DNA of 64,000 bases from Nemopilema nomurai (taxonomy: Eukaryota; Cnidaria; Scyphozoa; Rhizostomeae; Rhizostomatidae): contig ML133431.1 in NCBI GenBank assembly GCA_003864495.1, forward strand, positions 111,955 through 175,954. The letters are read 5' to 3'. The translations under genes and the position numbers were made by a program. The notes under the pieces were generated by a model. It was not told the origin of the DNA and ran no database searches. It was given only the letters and a program-made list of their open reading frames with translations. Each line of letters begins with the position of its first letter. Within the stretch, counting starts at the first letter, position 1. Of the stretch, positions 12,115-25,656 are shown piece after piece.

Positions 12115-15100
12115 ATGAAAAGCTTTACATTAATTCTTAAAAACAATTGACGCAATGTTAAAAAATTGAAGGGTGCTTTTGTTTTATTATTTTTGATAAT
12201 ACTATTTTTCTCGACTGTTTTTTCGCTTTTTTGAGAATTTAATCGTCAATTTAGTACAAATATTAATAATTTGAATTTAGATTCAAAAAAAATTGATTTT
12301 GAAGAAGATAAAATCCAACAACCAAAGAAAGTTATTAATGCCTTTTGTACCGATTACACAGAAATTTATGATAAAGAAAAAAAACTTAAACGTCGTTTAC
12401 CAATTTTAAGTTTTGGTGGTAAAAACGGTTGTTTTAAATCTATTAAATTTGAAGATATTGAATTTGATTATGAATTAAGCAGCTCTTTTAATAAATTAAA
12501 TAAAAATTTTCGCATTTTACGAATTAAAAATATTAACATTTCCAATACAGCTTTGAAGGTAAATGAAAAAAGTGGTTTTTATCAAAAATCGATTCATGGA
12601 TTATTGATAAAAAAATATTTTGAGACCGGAAAAATTGATTTTTTAAATTCTGCCCGTTGGTTAGAAAACAATTATTTCAATAATATTTTAAAATTTTATC
12701 AATTAAAACTTCAAGCGTATTTAAATCAAAAATTAAAAGAAACCCCTATTTATACTAGTTTAAAAACATCATCTAAATTAATTGGAATTGCTACAAGAAA
12801 GTTCATTAAATCTAGAGTAAAATTTAATGTTTTTCAAAAATTCACTAATCTTGCTTCAGCACATGAAAAATTCAAAATTTTAAATAAACGCGCAGATGAA
12901 TTTGCTAACACAAGCAATATAGAAATTATTAAAACAAATTTTAAGTTTTATTTTCAAAACATCATCGAAAATATCATCTCCTTTTTAAAAAGCAACGATT
13001 TTAAAAATTCGATTTTAAAACAAAAATATCTAAACATATCAATTCAGCCCCAATTTGATTGAAAAACATTAAATTTAATGTTTAGAAATAAAAATTTAAT
13101 AAATTTTGGAATTGAAAAAGGAAGTGTAATTGATAAACAAAATTTAATTTATCTAGTTAAATTAATTAATGAGATTATTCAAGAAAAGGATAATCAATTT
13201 TTTGAATCAAATCTTCAAAATCCAAGTTTTCACAAAATCGTCAGATATTTGATGAATTTTCCAAAACAAATTACATTTGATTTGAAAAAAATTTTTTTTA
13301 AATTATTTCCTATCTTCGAATTGTATTTAAGCATCAAAAACGCCTTTGAAAATTATAATTATGGCAATGATCGTAAAGAATCATTAAAAATTTTTAACTA
13401 CAAAGGTCAAACCTTAACCGAATTATGAGAAAGTAAAAAATTTAATATTTTAGAAAAAAAAATAATTTTGGAATTAATTTCATCAATTCCATCAAAATAT
13501 GAAGCAATTGTTCGATTTAAAAACTTTAAATCTAATCAAACCGAATTAATAAAATTAGAGCAAATTTTATTTGGCAATCAGAAAAAAAGTGTTCAAATTC
13601 TATCTACAAAAAAATCATTTCAAACCGATATTTTGATTCGAAATTATTTTGATAGTATTAGTATCAAAATCCAAAATTTAAAAAGTAAATTTATAAAATA
13701 TAAAAATTTTTATGGACTTAAAAATGATGATATTCCAATTGATCAAAAAACAAAATTTTATTTTTATCTAACAAACGGTTTTCAATTAAATAATATTTTT
13801 TTCAAAAATAATCGTGGTCATAAGACATATTTCAATGAAATGATTACTTTTATTAATACTGCTAACGCATTGATTCAAAAAATTATTGAACGTGGATTAT
13901 CAACAACCAATAATCGAAATTGAATTGCAAAGACTTTAAAAGCTAAAACTGCGGAAGATTTAGATAAAATAATTAATCAATTTAATAATTTAGTTGATCC
14001 TAATATTGTTGTTCACAATAAATGACGATTTTTTAAAAATTGAATTAGATTATTTCTTATCCAAAAATTAATTATTGCAAAACCACGTGAAACGGCTAAT
14101 GATGCTGGAATTAAACTTGATTGAGATCAACTATTAGATTCAAAAACTTTTATTAAATTTTTTACTTATTTTATTAATGGTTTAGAAACTTTAAGTAAAG
14201 ATGATTATCTTGAATTTCAAAATCACTTTATTAATTTAAAAACTAAAAATTTAAATCAAGAAAAACAACTTTTAAAGCAATTTATTGATCAAATGTCTCC
14301 GCAAGAACAAAATCAAGAATTAGAAATTGACACTCCTGATTTAAAATTTAAAAAAAACTTTTCTTCATTTAAAATTAATTTGCAAAATAATAGTTTAGAT
14401 GAATTTATAAAGAAAAATCCTGGTTATTTATTTTGAAAAATTCTTGACTGAATGTATCCATCAATCGCTTGAGTGAATTCGAAAATATCAAACACTTTTA
14501 ATTCAAACATTAATTACTTAGAATCAGCTTATTCTAAAATTGTTTATTTAACAAATTGAATTTACTTTTTGCCACCATCACAATCAACAATTGATAAGTT
14601 AATTGGCAATTATGCCGCAATTAAAAACTTTTTAACAAGAATAAGGGATGATTATAATAATCAAATTAATCAGTTCATTCCAAACATTAGAAGACGAGTT
14701 TATCACTACCCTTATTATTGAACACCATTAGAATTTTATTCGTTTAAAAGAATTGAATTACTTTCACAAACTCACAAATCAAAAAAAGATTTAAAAACCG
14801 AAGTTAATGAATTGGTAACTCCACCAATATTGAAACACTGATTTAATAAATTTGGAAATGGTAATTTACCATTTATAAACCCAAAAATTATATTTGATGT
14901 AAAAAATAAAGCACAATTTATTGATCTTTTATTAAAAAATAATAATCAATTTGATTTATTTGAAAAAAGTCAAAAGTTGTTTAGTCAACCATTACCAGGA
15001 TATGAAACTTTTACACAATCAATAGTTACTCAACCCGTATTAACTAGCAGCGCTATTTTTTTAAAAAAAATTCAAAACGAATATGTAAAAATTTTTAATT

Positions 15101-18100
15101 CATTATTGCCTGATGATTTAAAAGATAAATTTATCATTAAAAAAATCGCTCCACAAAAAACAATCGAAATTATTAATTGAAATTCACAATCACTAACAGA
15201 AACATTACAAGTCAATAATGTTAAAACTGAATTTTTAACACCGTATTTTTATATTAATTTTGCTAAAGTGCCTAATATTAATGTTGATAAAATAATTTAT
15301 CAAGCTAATCAACAATTTAAAACATATATTAAAAATGTTTTTCTAAAAACAAACCCTGGTGCTGAACTCATTTTTGGGCTTACGAATTGAGAAAATCAAA
15401 AATTCTTTTACTCAATCAAAAAATTTGATCGATCATTATCAACTAATAATCAAGTAGATGAATCAACAAAAGATTTAATTGATTTACATAATCAAAATTT
15501 TGACAAAATTTATGGAAGTGTGTTTGGAATGAAAATCAATTTTTTAAAATATATTTTTTCCCAAGAAAAAAAATATGATCGAACAACTTTAATTATCGCC
15601 AACAGTGATAATTTAAAAGTTGTTCTACATGAAGGTTATAAACCAAAAAAATTAAATGAAGTGATAATTTCGCCTTTTTTTGCTGCTAAAAATAAAATTG
15701 AAGTTGGGGACAATATTTCTATTTTTAATCTTAATAATTTCAAAGTTACTGGTTTGGGAACCTCGAAAGAATTCGCTTATCCATCATTAAGTTATATCAA
15801 TTTAATTCCACGTTCAAAAGACAACGTTATTTTTGTTCATCCAAAAATAATTAACCGAATATTAAAAGAATTAAAATCAGAACTAAATAATAATTTTTAC
15901 ATTAACAAAAAACTAATTTTTTATGTCTTTGATAATGATAAATCTAAAAAAGAAATGTTTCATAAATATTATTCATATAATATGTTGAAATCAAATGAAG
16001 TTAATTTTGATGGATATAAAAATTATTCGCAATTTTCAGAAAGTTTATTTACCAGTTTACAAAAAGATTATCAAATTTCTGATAATGATTTTAATTCCTT
16101 CCAAAAAGGAACGGTTCAATTACCAATAAAATTTAATATTGCAATTCCAAATGTAATTTACAAAACAGTTTTCTATGTGTTTATTTATGTAATTGTGATT
16201 TTATTTTTGATTGCAATTTTTTCAATTTGACATCTATTAAGTAAAAAAATTGAGATTAATCGTTGGCAATTAGGTGTTTTAAAGGCGTTTGGCTTTAGAA
16301 ACTTTTTTTTGTTAACATCACTTTTATCGTTTGTAATTTTTTTAATTGTAGGTGTTTTTTGCGGTTGAATAATCGGTACAATTTTACAAAAACCATTTTT
16401 CAATTTATTTTCAGATAAAATCATTTTTCAATTTGATTATTTTTATTTTAATCATATTTCTTTTTATCTTTGTTTATCAATTGTAATTTTCTTCACTCTC
16501 ATAGCTTTAGCAGGTTATAACTATTTTCGATTTAAAAATTTATCTTCTGATGTACTATTAAATCGTAGTTTGATTGTTGAGCGTGGCCAAATAGCATCGA
16601 AAACTTCTACATTAATCAAACGTCTTATCATTCACCCATTCTTGCGATTAAATTATATTTTTTTCGATACGGTTGGAAAAAAGGTGATTTGACTTTTTTT
16701 TGTCGTTATTTTAATTTCAATTAATTTTATTGGAGTTGCATTTTTTATATCAACTTTTCACAAAACAGAACATTTTATTAAAAAAACAACATCTGAGAAA
16801 TGAAAGTTTTTTTACGATTTACCAATTAATGGTAATCCGCTTTCACGTGTTAATTTTTACGTTAATCGTGGTGCATCTGATGTTTGAGATGAAAAAGTTG
16901 ATTCTAATAAACCGACGGATAATTTAAATGCTGACGTTTATTTTTGAGATGGCAATAAATTTGTTTATCAAAAATTAAGTATTATCGAAGTTTTGGGATA
17001 TTTTAATATTTTACAAAATAAAGTTGTTAACTACAATAAAATCACATCATTATTAAGTCAAAAACAAGATAAAAAGAACTTATAAATTTAAAAACCAATG
17101 TTTGTTTGATTATAAAAAGTATTTTTAAAAGCGATAAGCTTGATCGAACCGAATGTTTAGATAAAATTATCAATCGTGCAATTCCTTTTGTTTCCTTTCC
17201 TGATCAAAAAAAAGAAGAAAATACGAAAAAACATTTCCCAATTGCTTTTAATTCCGCTCCTTTTAATCCTGAAAAAGATGAATTTTTCACAAAAACAAAG
17301 GGAAAAATTATTGATAAAGAAGTGTCTAATGATTTCGATATTTTTGGATATAATTCGCAATCAAATTTTTTTAAAATTGAATCAAAATCAAATTTAAAAA
17401 AATTTTTTGCTACTAAACCAAATAGTCAACAAAAAATCATACCTATTATTGTCAATCGTTTTTTTAAAGATAAATTTAAAAAAACGATTGGTGACGTCTT
17501 TCGAATTGTAACTAACTACCGACAAGCAATGTTTGTTGAAAATGAAAATGATATCATTGAATTAAAAAACAAAAATTGAGTGTATTATGAAAAATCCACC
17601 GATGGAAAAATAATCGAAAAACCAATTAATGATTTACCTTATGATTATCAATTTTATCAAGGACGTTTTTTTCTGATTGGCAATTTGGACCCTAACAAAC
17701 CTGATAAATTTCGCATTAACAACCTAAATTTCAACAATAAAGCGTTGGAAATTCTCGAATATTTCGATAAAAAAACAAATAAATGATTAACTTATTCACC
17801 TTATTATAAAACCAAACGTAAAAATAAAGATACGTATTTTAAATACATTAATATTGATAATATTGGATTAAAAACCAAAAATAATTTCTGATTCCCCTTT
17901 CGTTATACGAAAGAAACTGCCAATAAAATCAAAAAAGAAACATATTTTTCCACTTGAATTAAAAACAAAAAAATTTTTATAAATAATAAAAATCTTGAAT
18001 TTAAAAATCCGAAAAATGAATTATATCAATTTAAAATTATTGACATTCATCCCGGTATAAATGGGGCAAAATTATATTTACCACAATCATTTTTAAATTA

Positions 18101-18743
18101 TCAAATTTGAAATAATGCATTTAAAAGTAAAAATTTTGCTGATCAATCTCAAAATCAACTTTTATATTTTAATGGACGTGCTACTTTAAGTGAAGAAATT
18201 TATAATGCGTTTTTTAACTTCACTTTAACAAACAAAATGGGATTTTTGGATTTAATCACAATCCGAACCGATCAAAAACCATTAGTTGTTGGTTTTCAAA
18301 GTTATTTAGAATCCGAATATAGAGTTAAATTCTTTCGATTTGCGTTTGAAATTATTTGAATTTTAATTTTGTTCAATTTAATTACCTTGATAACACTTTT
18401 TGGTTTGATAATTAAAATTATTTTTGATATTTTCCGAAAAAAAAGTGTTTTATTACGAATTTTAGGATATAAAAATTGAGAAATCGCTTTACAAATTTTT
18501 TTTATTATGTTTATTCCGGTTTTAATTGCTTTCATCATTGCAGCAATAGTTACAAAAATATTATTTGATTATTTTGTTCAATTTTTAATTGATAATTATC
18601 AAATTTATATTTTTTATATTTCTGATCCGTGAATTTTTGTCGCTTGCTTTGGAATATTTTTGTTCTTCTGATTATTTTTGTTTTGAAGCTATTTCCGTTC
18701 ATTAAATAAAACTCAAATTACAAATTTTATTCGAGAGATGTAA
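12115..18743 (+). pseudogene. Giant FtsX-type ABC transporter permease, frameshifted
   Basis: The first frame runs from ATG 12115 (one TM helix at about residues 20-42) to TAA 17083-17085, 1656 aa. The second part continues in the preceding frame to TAA 18741-18743. One extra A in the AAAAA run at 17071-17075 would give a single protein of about 2200 aa. A first FtsX core follows a huge extracytoplasmic region: IVILFLIAIFSIW, WQLGVLKAFGF and further membrane helices near 16200-16560. A second core lies near the C-terminus (FRFAFEIIWILILF, LLRILGYKNWEIAL). This two-core plan matches the large mycoplasma permeases such as M. genitalium MG468. No ATPase gene is adjacent. Substrate is unknown. 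Confidence 0.75.
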
Positions 18744-21700
18744 TTGCTAAAATCGCTTTTACAACAAAAGTTGTGCGATTTCGATACATAGTTTTTTGAA
18801 CTTGAAAAGCAATTAAATCGAATTGTTTAAAATTGAATTGACGTGTTTTTCAAAGATTTTCAAAACACGTCAATTCAATTGCTGCCGAAGAATCATTAAC
18901 GGTTATAAACGTTATTGTTTTATCGTTTTTTAAAGTGCGTGTTACAATTTTAGTTATAATTCCGATACAAAAATTATTATTCCAATTTAAATTAGTTAAT
19001 TGTTTTACGCTTTGAAGTGAAATTTGCGTAATTTCAAAAGGAAGTTGTAAATTTTTACTTCAATTTATTAAAAAACGATAATCAAACAAAAACCCAAAGC
19101 TTTTTCACTCTGAATGTAAATTTACTTTTCAATCATCAACTTTTTTTTCGATTTGAAAATTTGGAATTGTTTTTAAAATTTCGGGTTTTTTTGTTTGATT
19201 AATTGTTACTTCGGCGTAAAGTAAAATATTATCTAAATTATGTAGTAAAGTTGCCCGATTATATTTGAAATCAGCAAACGCGTTTGCAGTGATTAAATTT
19301 TTCAAAACCGTTTTATTAAAACCATATTTAAACATACGTTGAATAAAATCAGTTAAACTTTTATATTGTCCATTATTGGTTTTTTCTTCTAAAATTTTCT
19401 GTGCATAAACTGTTCCAACTCCGTTAATAATGTTTAATGGTAATAAAATTGTTTTGGTTTTTGAATTTAAAACATATTTTTGGGTTGATTTATTAATTGA
19501 CATTTGAAATTTGCATTGATATTTTTGGCGTAATTCAAAAAAAATCATTTCAGTTTTGGTTTTTGATCCAATATTATTATTAAGCAACGCTAAATAAAAA
19601 AATTCACTATAATTGCTTTTAAAATACGTCATTCAATAAGCAATGATGCTGTATGCAATCGCATGGGATCGATTAAAACCGTAACCAACAAATTTTTCAA
19701 TCAATTTTCAAACGCGCAAAATTAATTCTGGTGCTCGTTTTATCGTTTCGCTTTGTTTTCAAAATTTGTTTTTAATCGTTGTAATTAAATGGGACTGTTT
19801 TTTACTGATTATTTGTCTTAATTGATCTGCTTCAGATAAATTAAAATTGGCAAATTGTTGAACAAGATAAATAATTTGTTCTTGATACAACGGAATGCCA
19901 TACGTGTTTTTTAAAATATTTTCAAATTCTGGAATTCAGTATCGAAAACTAACTTCACCTAAACGACGTTGTAAATACAAATCACGATTTTGCATTGGAC
20001 CGGGACGAAAAAGTGAAATCGTTGCTGCAATATCTTCGATTGATTGTGGCTTTAAACGAGTGATTAAATCAACCATTCCCGGTGATTCTAACTGAAAAAT
20101 TCCTAAAGTATTCCCATTACTTAAATCATCAAAAGTTTTTTTATCATTGAGAGGAATTTTTGCTCAAATAATATTTTTTTGAGTAACATTTTGAATTTTT
20201 TTGTGAATTTCGTGTAAAAGAGTTAAATTGCGCAAGCTTAACAAATCCATTTTGATTAAATCATAATTTTTCACATCATACATATCAAACTGTGTAACCG
20301 TAAAATTTTGATTATCAATAAAACAAGGTAAAACGGTGTTAATTGCTTGCTGTACAAAAATAATTCCAGCTGCATGAATTGATGATTGACGTGGTAAATT
20401 CATAATTGATTTTGCGATTGTAAATAACTGTGAGTAATTAGATTGAAATTTTTTTAAAAGATAATTTTTTTCAATTGTTGTATCAAAATCATTGTTATAA
20501 CGGGGATTAATTAATTTACAAATTTGATCAATTATTTTTAAATCAATGTTTAAAATTCGTCCAACATCACGAAACGCCATTCGCATTCCAATTGTTTGAA
20601 AAGTACTAATTTGTGCTACATGTTGGTATCCATATTTTTGAAATAAATACGCTAAAATTTCTTTGCGACGCCCATCTTCAAAATCAGTGTCAATATCAGG
20701 TTTAAGCGCTAATTTTGGATTTAAAAATCGTTCAAAGATCAATTGATATTTTAATGGATCAATCATTGTAATTTTTAAAAGGAAACAAATTAAACTTCCA
20801 CAGGCACTACCACGACCCGGTCCAACTAAAATATTTTTTTTTCGCGCGAATTCGATATAATCAGCAACAATTAAAATGTAATCAATTCAATTTTGTTTCG
20901 AAATAATATCAAATTCATATTTAAAACGTTCTCAATATGCATTTTGGTTCTTAAATTGATGATTTAAAGCTTTTATGCATTTGTTTCGTAAATAAGTTGT
21001 TCGATCGATTTTTCCAGTTGGGAAAGTTTGAATTTTAATTGAATTGACATTTTCATGTTTAAAGTTGAAATCTTTATAAAAATGTTTTAAATTTTTTGTA
21101 AAATAAGCGTTCGAATATTCATTTTTAAGTTCAGATGACGTTTTTCAGTGATAATTTACATTGTTTTTCACTTCGTCTAATTTAATTTGAAATTTAATTG
21201 CTAACAATGATTGATATTTTATTTTGTCCGTCATTTCTAAATAACGAACCGGATAAAACGGCAGAAGAAAAGTTTTACAATTGGTAATTAAATTGGCAGA
21301 AGGAGTGATTTCACAACCAATAAAATGAGAATTTGAATCTCAATTTTCACTTTGACATAATTCAATCATTTGCGCTTCATTTTTTAAATTTTGATACAAG
21401 AACACAATTTGACAATCGGTCAAAAATTGAGTAATATTTTCTCAAATTAAATCTTCCTTTGAATTCAAAAAATTAATTTGTAATAAATTTGAATATCCAA
21501 CGGAATTTTTAGCGTAAATAACAACTTTATAATTAATTTTATGTCATTTTATTTCACATTTAAAACCAACGATTGGTTGGATGTTGCGTTTTTGACATTC
21601 TAAAAAAAACTTAGCAATTCCAAATAATTGTTGATTACCAACAAATGCAGCTGCAGTTTGTTTATTTTTAACAATAAAATCAAGATACGCATCAATTTCA

Positions 21701-21780
21701 ATTGTTGATTTTAAAAAATCATAAACAGTTGTAACATTTAATTGCGATTGTAAAATATTATGTTGTTTTTTCATGGACAT
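18727..21780 (-). CDS. dnaE: DNA polymerase III alpha subunit, DnaE type
   Basis: A 1017-aa C-family polymerase. The catalytic motif [12 protein letters not shown] is at about residues 361-372 (Asp362, Asp364, Asp366). [19 protein letters not shown], and the YQEQI and [12 protein letters not shown] segments are also visible. An N-terminal PHP-like region is present but its metal ligands look degenerate. The C-terminus has the helix-hairpin-helix and an OB-fold-like end. The start is ATG 21778-21780, inside the end of the EzrA-like gene; ATG 21772-21774 is an alternative. The 3' end overlaps the convergent permease gene by 17 bases. Mollicutes usually have PolC as well; that gene is not in this window. 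Confidence 0.93.
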
Positions 21781-23419
21781 CAACTAACTGTTCGATGCTT
21801 TTATTGTAAAAGCCACGTAAAAATAACATTTCAGCGTTCAACATTTGATTTGTAATTTTTGTGTTTCGGAATCTAACACGATTATTTATTACAAATAATT
21901 GTTCAGCAATTTTTAAATTTACAAATTTTTTTTCAATTTTATCTTTTAAAGCTTTTGCCAAAAATTCTAAATCATTAAATTCACTTGTCATTAAGATTAT
22001 TTTTTGATTATCAACCGGTTCTAAAATCTTTTTTTCAAGTGCGATAAACTTATTGATTATTTTTTGTAAATCATCATCAAAAACAGTTCGAAATAATTTA
22101 AATTGAGGATTAAAAATAAAGGTGTTAATATTAATGATAGTTAAAATAAACGTTTCTATTCTTTGTTGTTCAATATTAAAAATTTTTCGAATATTTTGGT
22201 ATTTTTGCAAATATTCGATTGTCAATTGTAAAATTTTTTGCATCATAATAATTTGATCATCAAGAAAAATAAATTCCTTTTCTTCTAAAAATTTTTTATT
22301 TCAATTATTAAAATGAATTGATCAATTTTGATATTTTTTTTTCAATTCTTCAATGTGTTGGAGATTATAAAAAAAAAAGTAAGTTTCGTGATGTAAATTA
22401 CGAATATCATTTTTTAATTGTTTTTCTCAACTTGTAATCTGTTCTTTAATTTCAAAAAAATAATGATGAATATTATCCAAAAATTTTCTTAAATGAGTTA
22501 ATTTTTCTAATTGTTTTTTGCGTGTTTCTAATTCAAGATAAAATTGAAAAATATCATCAATAATTTTAGCATTATGGTAATTTTGAATTTCGATATTTAA
22601 ATGGTCATATTTTTCTTTGTAAAAATTATTGAATCACAAAATGGTTTTCTTTAATGTTTTTCCTGATAATTTTTTTTCAATCAATTGTAAAATGGTTTTT
22701 TTTAATGAAGGAATTGCATTATGAAACAACAAAATAATTTTTAAATAATCAATAACACGAACTATGTGTTGTTCATAATTAACTAAAATGCGTTTGATAT
22801 TTTCTTGCATATCTTTTTGATTCATTACATAAATTTGTGCTTCAAAATCAGTTAAATTCTTTGGTAATTGGTTTCAAAAATTAATTAATTTTTTAAAATT
22901 AAAATCAACTTTTAACGACGTTTTGTTAATTTCATCAAGCATTAAATCATAAATAATTTGTAATTTATAAACTTGATTTAAACAGTATTGTTCTAATTTT
23001 AATGCTGTTTTTAAACGATTTGCAAATAGCGTATTATTAGCATTCAATTCTTCAAATTGATCGTAATGTTTATTTAATTTTTCACTTTCAATTAATTTAA
23101 AGGAAGTAGATTTTTTTGTTTGTAAAATTTGAATGTATTCAGCGATTCAATGAAGTGTTTTTTTACTAATTAAATTTTCATATTCTTCAAAAAGCAAAAC
23201 AAATTTATTTTGATACTTAAGTGTTTTTTCACTTAAATTTTTTAATTCGATAAATTTTCTTAAAAAGAAAAATGATTTTCAATAAATTAAATTATTGATA
23301 ACTTTTCGCATTCGAAGAAAAACATTAATTTCATAATAAAATTTAATTGCTAAAAAAATTCCTAAAAGAAAAAATATTGAAATGAAAACAATTAGTAATG
23401 TATTAATAATCTCTGTCAT
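21758..23419 (-). CDS. EzrA-like septation ring coiled-coil protein
   Basis: A 553-aa protein with an N-terminal membrane helix (IINTLLIVFISIFFLLGIF) followed by almost continuous coiled coil, the layout and length of EzrA (about 570 aa). The C-terminal segment LNAEMLFLRGFYNKSIEQLV resembles the conserved EzrA end. EzrA in Firmicutes binds FtsZ and limits ring formation. The gene overlaps dnaE by 23 bases, so the two are coupled. The call is by architecture; other single-pass coiled-coil proteins cannot be excluded. Confidence 0.6.
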
Positions 23420-23541
23420 TATAATTATGATTATATTCAAAAAATGATATAGAATGATTTTTTTGTTTATAATTTGTTGATTTACGAATATCGACTCACT
23501 AAGTTAAAAATATAAAATAAGTTTTTTATTAAAAATTTAGA

Positions 23542-23547
23542 TATAAT
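23542..23547 (+). promoter_or_regulatory. -10 box upstream of rpsD
   Basis: An exact TATAAT lies 24 bases before the rpsD start codon, in the 151-base gap between the divergent EzrA-like gene and rpsD. No clear -35 element is visible. Confidence 0.5.
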
Positions 23548-23570
23548 AAATTAATAAAAATTAAATTAAA

Positions 23571-24170
23571 ATGTCAAAATTTCTTAGACCAATTCATAAA
23601 TTATCAAAACGTTTAAATTTTTCACTTTTAGATAATAATAAAGAATTCAAACGCACTAAACGTAATAAAACTAACAAGCATCAAAAACGTTTATCATCAT
23701 TTGGAATGCAATTGAATGAAAAACAAAAGCTTCGTTTTCGTTATTTTTTATCAGAAAAACAATTACGAAATTTTTTTGCCAAAATTCGTCATATTCCAGG
23801 TCAAAAAGGCGAAAATTTATTATTTAATCTTGAATGCCGTTTAGATAATTTAATTTATCGTTCTGGTTTAGCTACAACTCGTTTATCAGCACGCCAAATT
23901 GTTAATCATAAAAATATAATGATTAATAATAAAGTTGTTAATATTCCTTCATATCTTGTACAAATCAACGATATTGTTACGTTGAAAAAACCAAAATTTC
24001 GTAAATTAGAATCAACTAAAAATGTTTTTGAAAATCCGGTTAAATTTGAATTTTTAGAATTTGATAAAAATAACTTTGCAATTAAATTATTACGTTTACC
24101 AAATTCAAAAGATATTAAACAAGATATTAAATTACCTTTAATTATTGAATACTTTAACCGTTATTTATAA
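23571..24170 (+). CDS. rpsD: 30S ribosomal protein S4
   Basis: A 199-aa basic protein with the S4 order: N-terminal basic region, LSEKQLRNFF, then the S4 RNA-binding domain (ECRLDNLIYRSGLATTRLSARQIVNHKNI). S4 is a primary 16S-binding protein and starts small-subunit assembly. In bacteria it can also repress its own translation. It is a stand-alone gene, convergent with tyrS with a 7-base gap, and has its own promoter. The usual zinc-binding Cys residues near the N-terminus are absent, as in many Zn-free S4 forms. Confidence 0.96.
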   Translation: MSKFLRPIHKLSKRLNFSLLDNNKEFKRTKRNKTNKHQKRLSSFGMQLNEKQKLRFRYFLSEKQLRNFFAKIRHIPGQKGENLLFNLECRLDNLIYRSGLATTRLSARQIVNHKNIMINNKVVNIPSYLVQINDIVTLKKPKFRKLESTKNVFENPVKFEFLEFDKNNFAIKLLRLPNSKDIKQDIKLPLIIEYFNRYL

Positions 24171-24177
24171 AATAATA

Positions 24178-25419
24178 TTAATATTGAATTAATAATACGA
24201 TTTTTTTTCCGTATTTAATAACACCGTAATGAGTTTGATCGTGTGGTGTAATTAAATAATTTCAATCTTGAATTAATAAATCATTAATTTTGATACTATT
24301 TTCTTGAATTGCACGTTTAAAACTTGCAGTCGAATTAAAAATCTTTGCCGACAATAAAATTGTTTTTAATAAAACAGGATTTTTAGCAATTTTTTGAAAT
24401 GGCAAATATTTTTGTAAAATCACAAAATCATTTTGTGAAAAAATAGATTTTCTAAGTGTATTAATTAATATATTTCATTTTTGTAAAATTTTTGTTGAGA
24501 ACAAGATTTCAATTACTTTTTTTGCAACTATCAGTTTTTTTTGTTGAAAAGAATGATTTTTCAATTCTTTTGAATTGATTTGCAATCAATTGATTCAATT
24601 AGCGAGATCATCATCATTAAGATTAATAAAAAATTGAAAATATTGATATAAATTACTAATTTTTAAATCTAAAGAAAGAAAATTAGCATCAGTTTTACTA
24701 ATTTTTTGATTATTTTGTGTAATCAAAACAGTTGTAATGCCAGTTGCTTGTGAAAGAATTGGGGCTTCTAATTTACTAATTAAATCAATTCCCATGGTAA
24801 TATTTGGATATTGATCGCTTCCTCCTAATTGAATAAAACATTCTTCATTTTTATATAAATGATAAAAATCATAAGCTTGTAGTAATAAATACGAAAATTC
24901 GTCATAAAACAATTCTTTTTTTTCAAAAGCGGTTGAAATTGATTTTTTTTGCAAAATTTTATTGATTGTAAAAGCTTTGCCTAATTTTTGAAAAAATTCA
25001 AAAACATTCATATTTTTATATCAATCTAAATTATTATAAATTTTTGCGGTTGGTAAAAATTGTTGAAATTGTTGAATAATTTTGCGTTGATTTTCATTTA
25101 AAAGTTCATGAGTTTGTAAAGTTCGACGTTTTGTACGAAAACTAGGATCGCCAATCACGCCTGTTAAACCACCAAGAATTATAATTACTTTACAACCTCA
25201 TTTTTGAAATTGTTTTAAAACGTAAATAGGTAAAAAATGACCGATATGCAAAGAATTTGCCGTTGGATCAAAACCACAATAAATTGATTTTTTATTTAAA
25301 ATCGCATTTATTAATTTATTTTGATTAGTAATTTGTTTTAAAATTTTACTTTGAATTAAAAATTGCTGTATTTCGGCAATTTGGTGTGCTTTATTTGTTT
25401 TTGATGATAATTTATTCAT
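24178..25419 (-). CDS. tyrS: Tyrosyl-tRNA synthetase
   Basis: A 413-aa class I synthetase that charges tRNA-Tyr. The HIGH motif is exact (GFDPTANSLHIGHF, His58 to His61). QLGGSDQYPNITMGIDLI marks the tyrosine pocket. The KMSKS loop reads KISKT at residues 239-243. A C-terminal S4-like RNA-binding domain is recognisable near the end. Length matches bacterial TyrRS. It is divergent from the ABC exporter and separated from it by tRNA-Trp. Confidence 0.95.
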
Positions 25420-25445
25420 TGCCTAATATAAAAAATAAAAAAATA

Positions 25446-25519
25446 TGGCAGGGGTAGTAGGAATCGAACCCACACTCAAAGTTTTGAAGACTTTTGTTCT
25501 GCCTTTAAACCATACCCCT
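25446..25519 (-). tRNA. tRNA-Trp (anticodon UCA)
   Basis: A 74-base cloverleaf ending in an encoded CCA. The acceptor stem AGGGGTA pairs with TACCCCT. The anticodon stem AAAGT/ACTTT encloses loop CTTCAAA, so the anticodon is UCA and reads UGA as Trp. The T loop GGTTCGATTCC is standard. This gene explains the UGA Trp codons seen throughout the window. Confidence 0.97.
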
Positions 25520-25656
25520 ATTTCAGATAATGATATTTTCAACGAAAGTTTTTGGTATCACAATCATTATTATTATATTATACTAGTTTGTTTTTTGATT
25601 TTTTCAAAAAAACAAATTATTACGTTAAAATATAAGTTTAAATTTTTTATCATCAA

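Noticed and set aside
16730..16927. A 65-codon plus-strand frame inside the permease
   Set aside because: A shadow in another frame of the intact first part of the permease.
17106..17579. A separate gene beginning with TTG after the permease stop
   Set aside because: The sequence before it is also coding in the same frame and it completes the permease family layout; it is the second part of one gene.
768..25419. Many TGA codons read as stops that would break trmD, dnaE, tyrS and others
   Set aside because: Conserved motifs continue across every TGA, and a tRNA-Trp(UCA) is encoded, so TGA is tryptophan.
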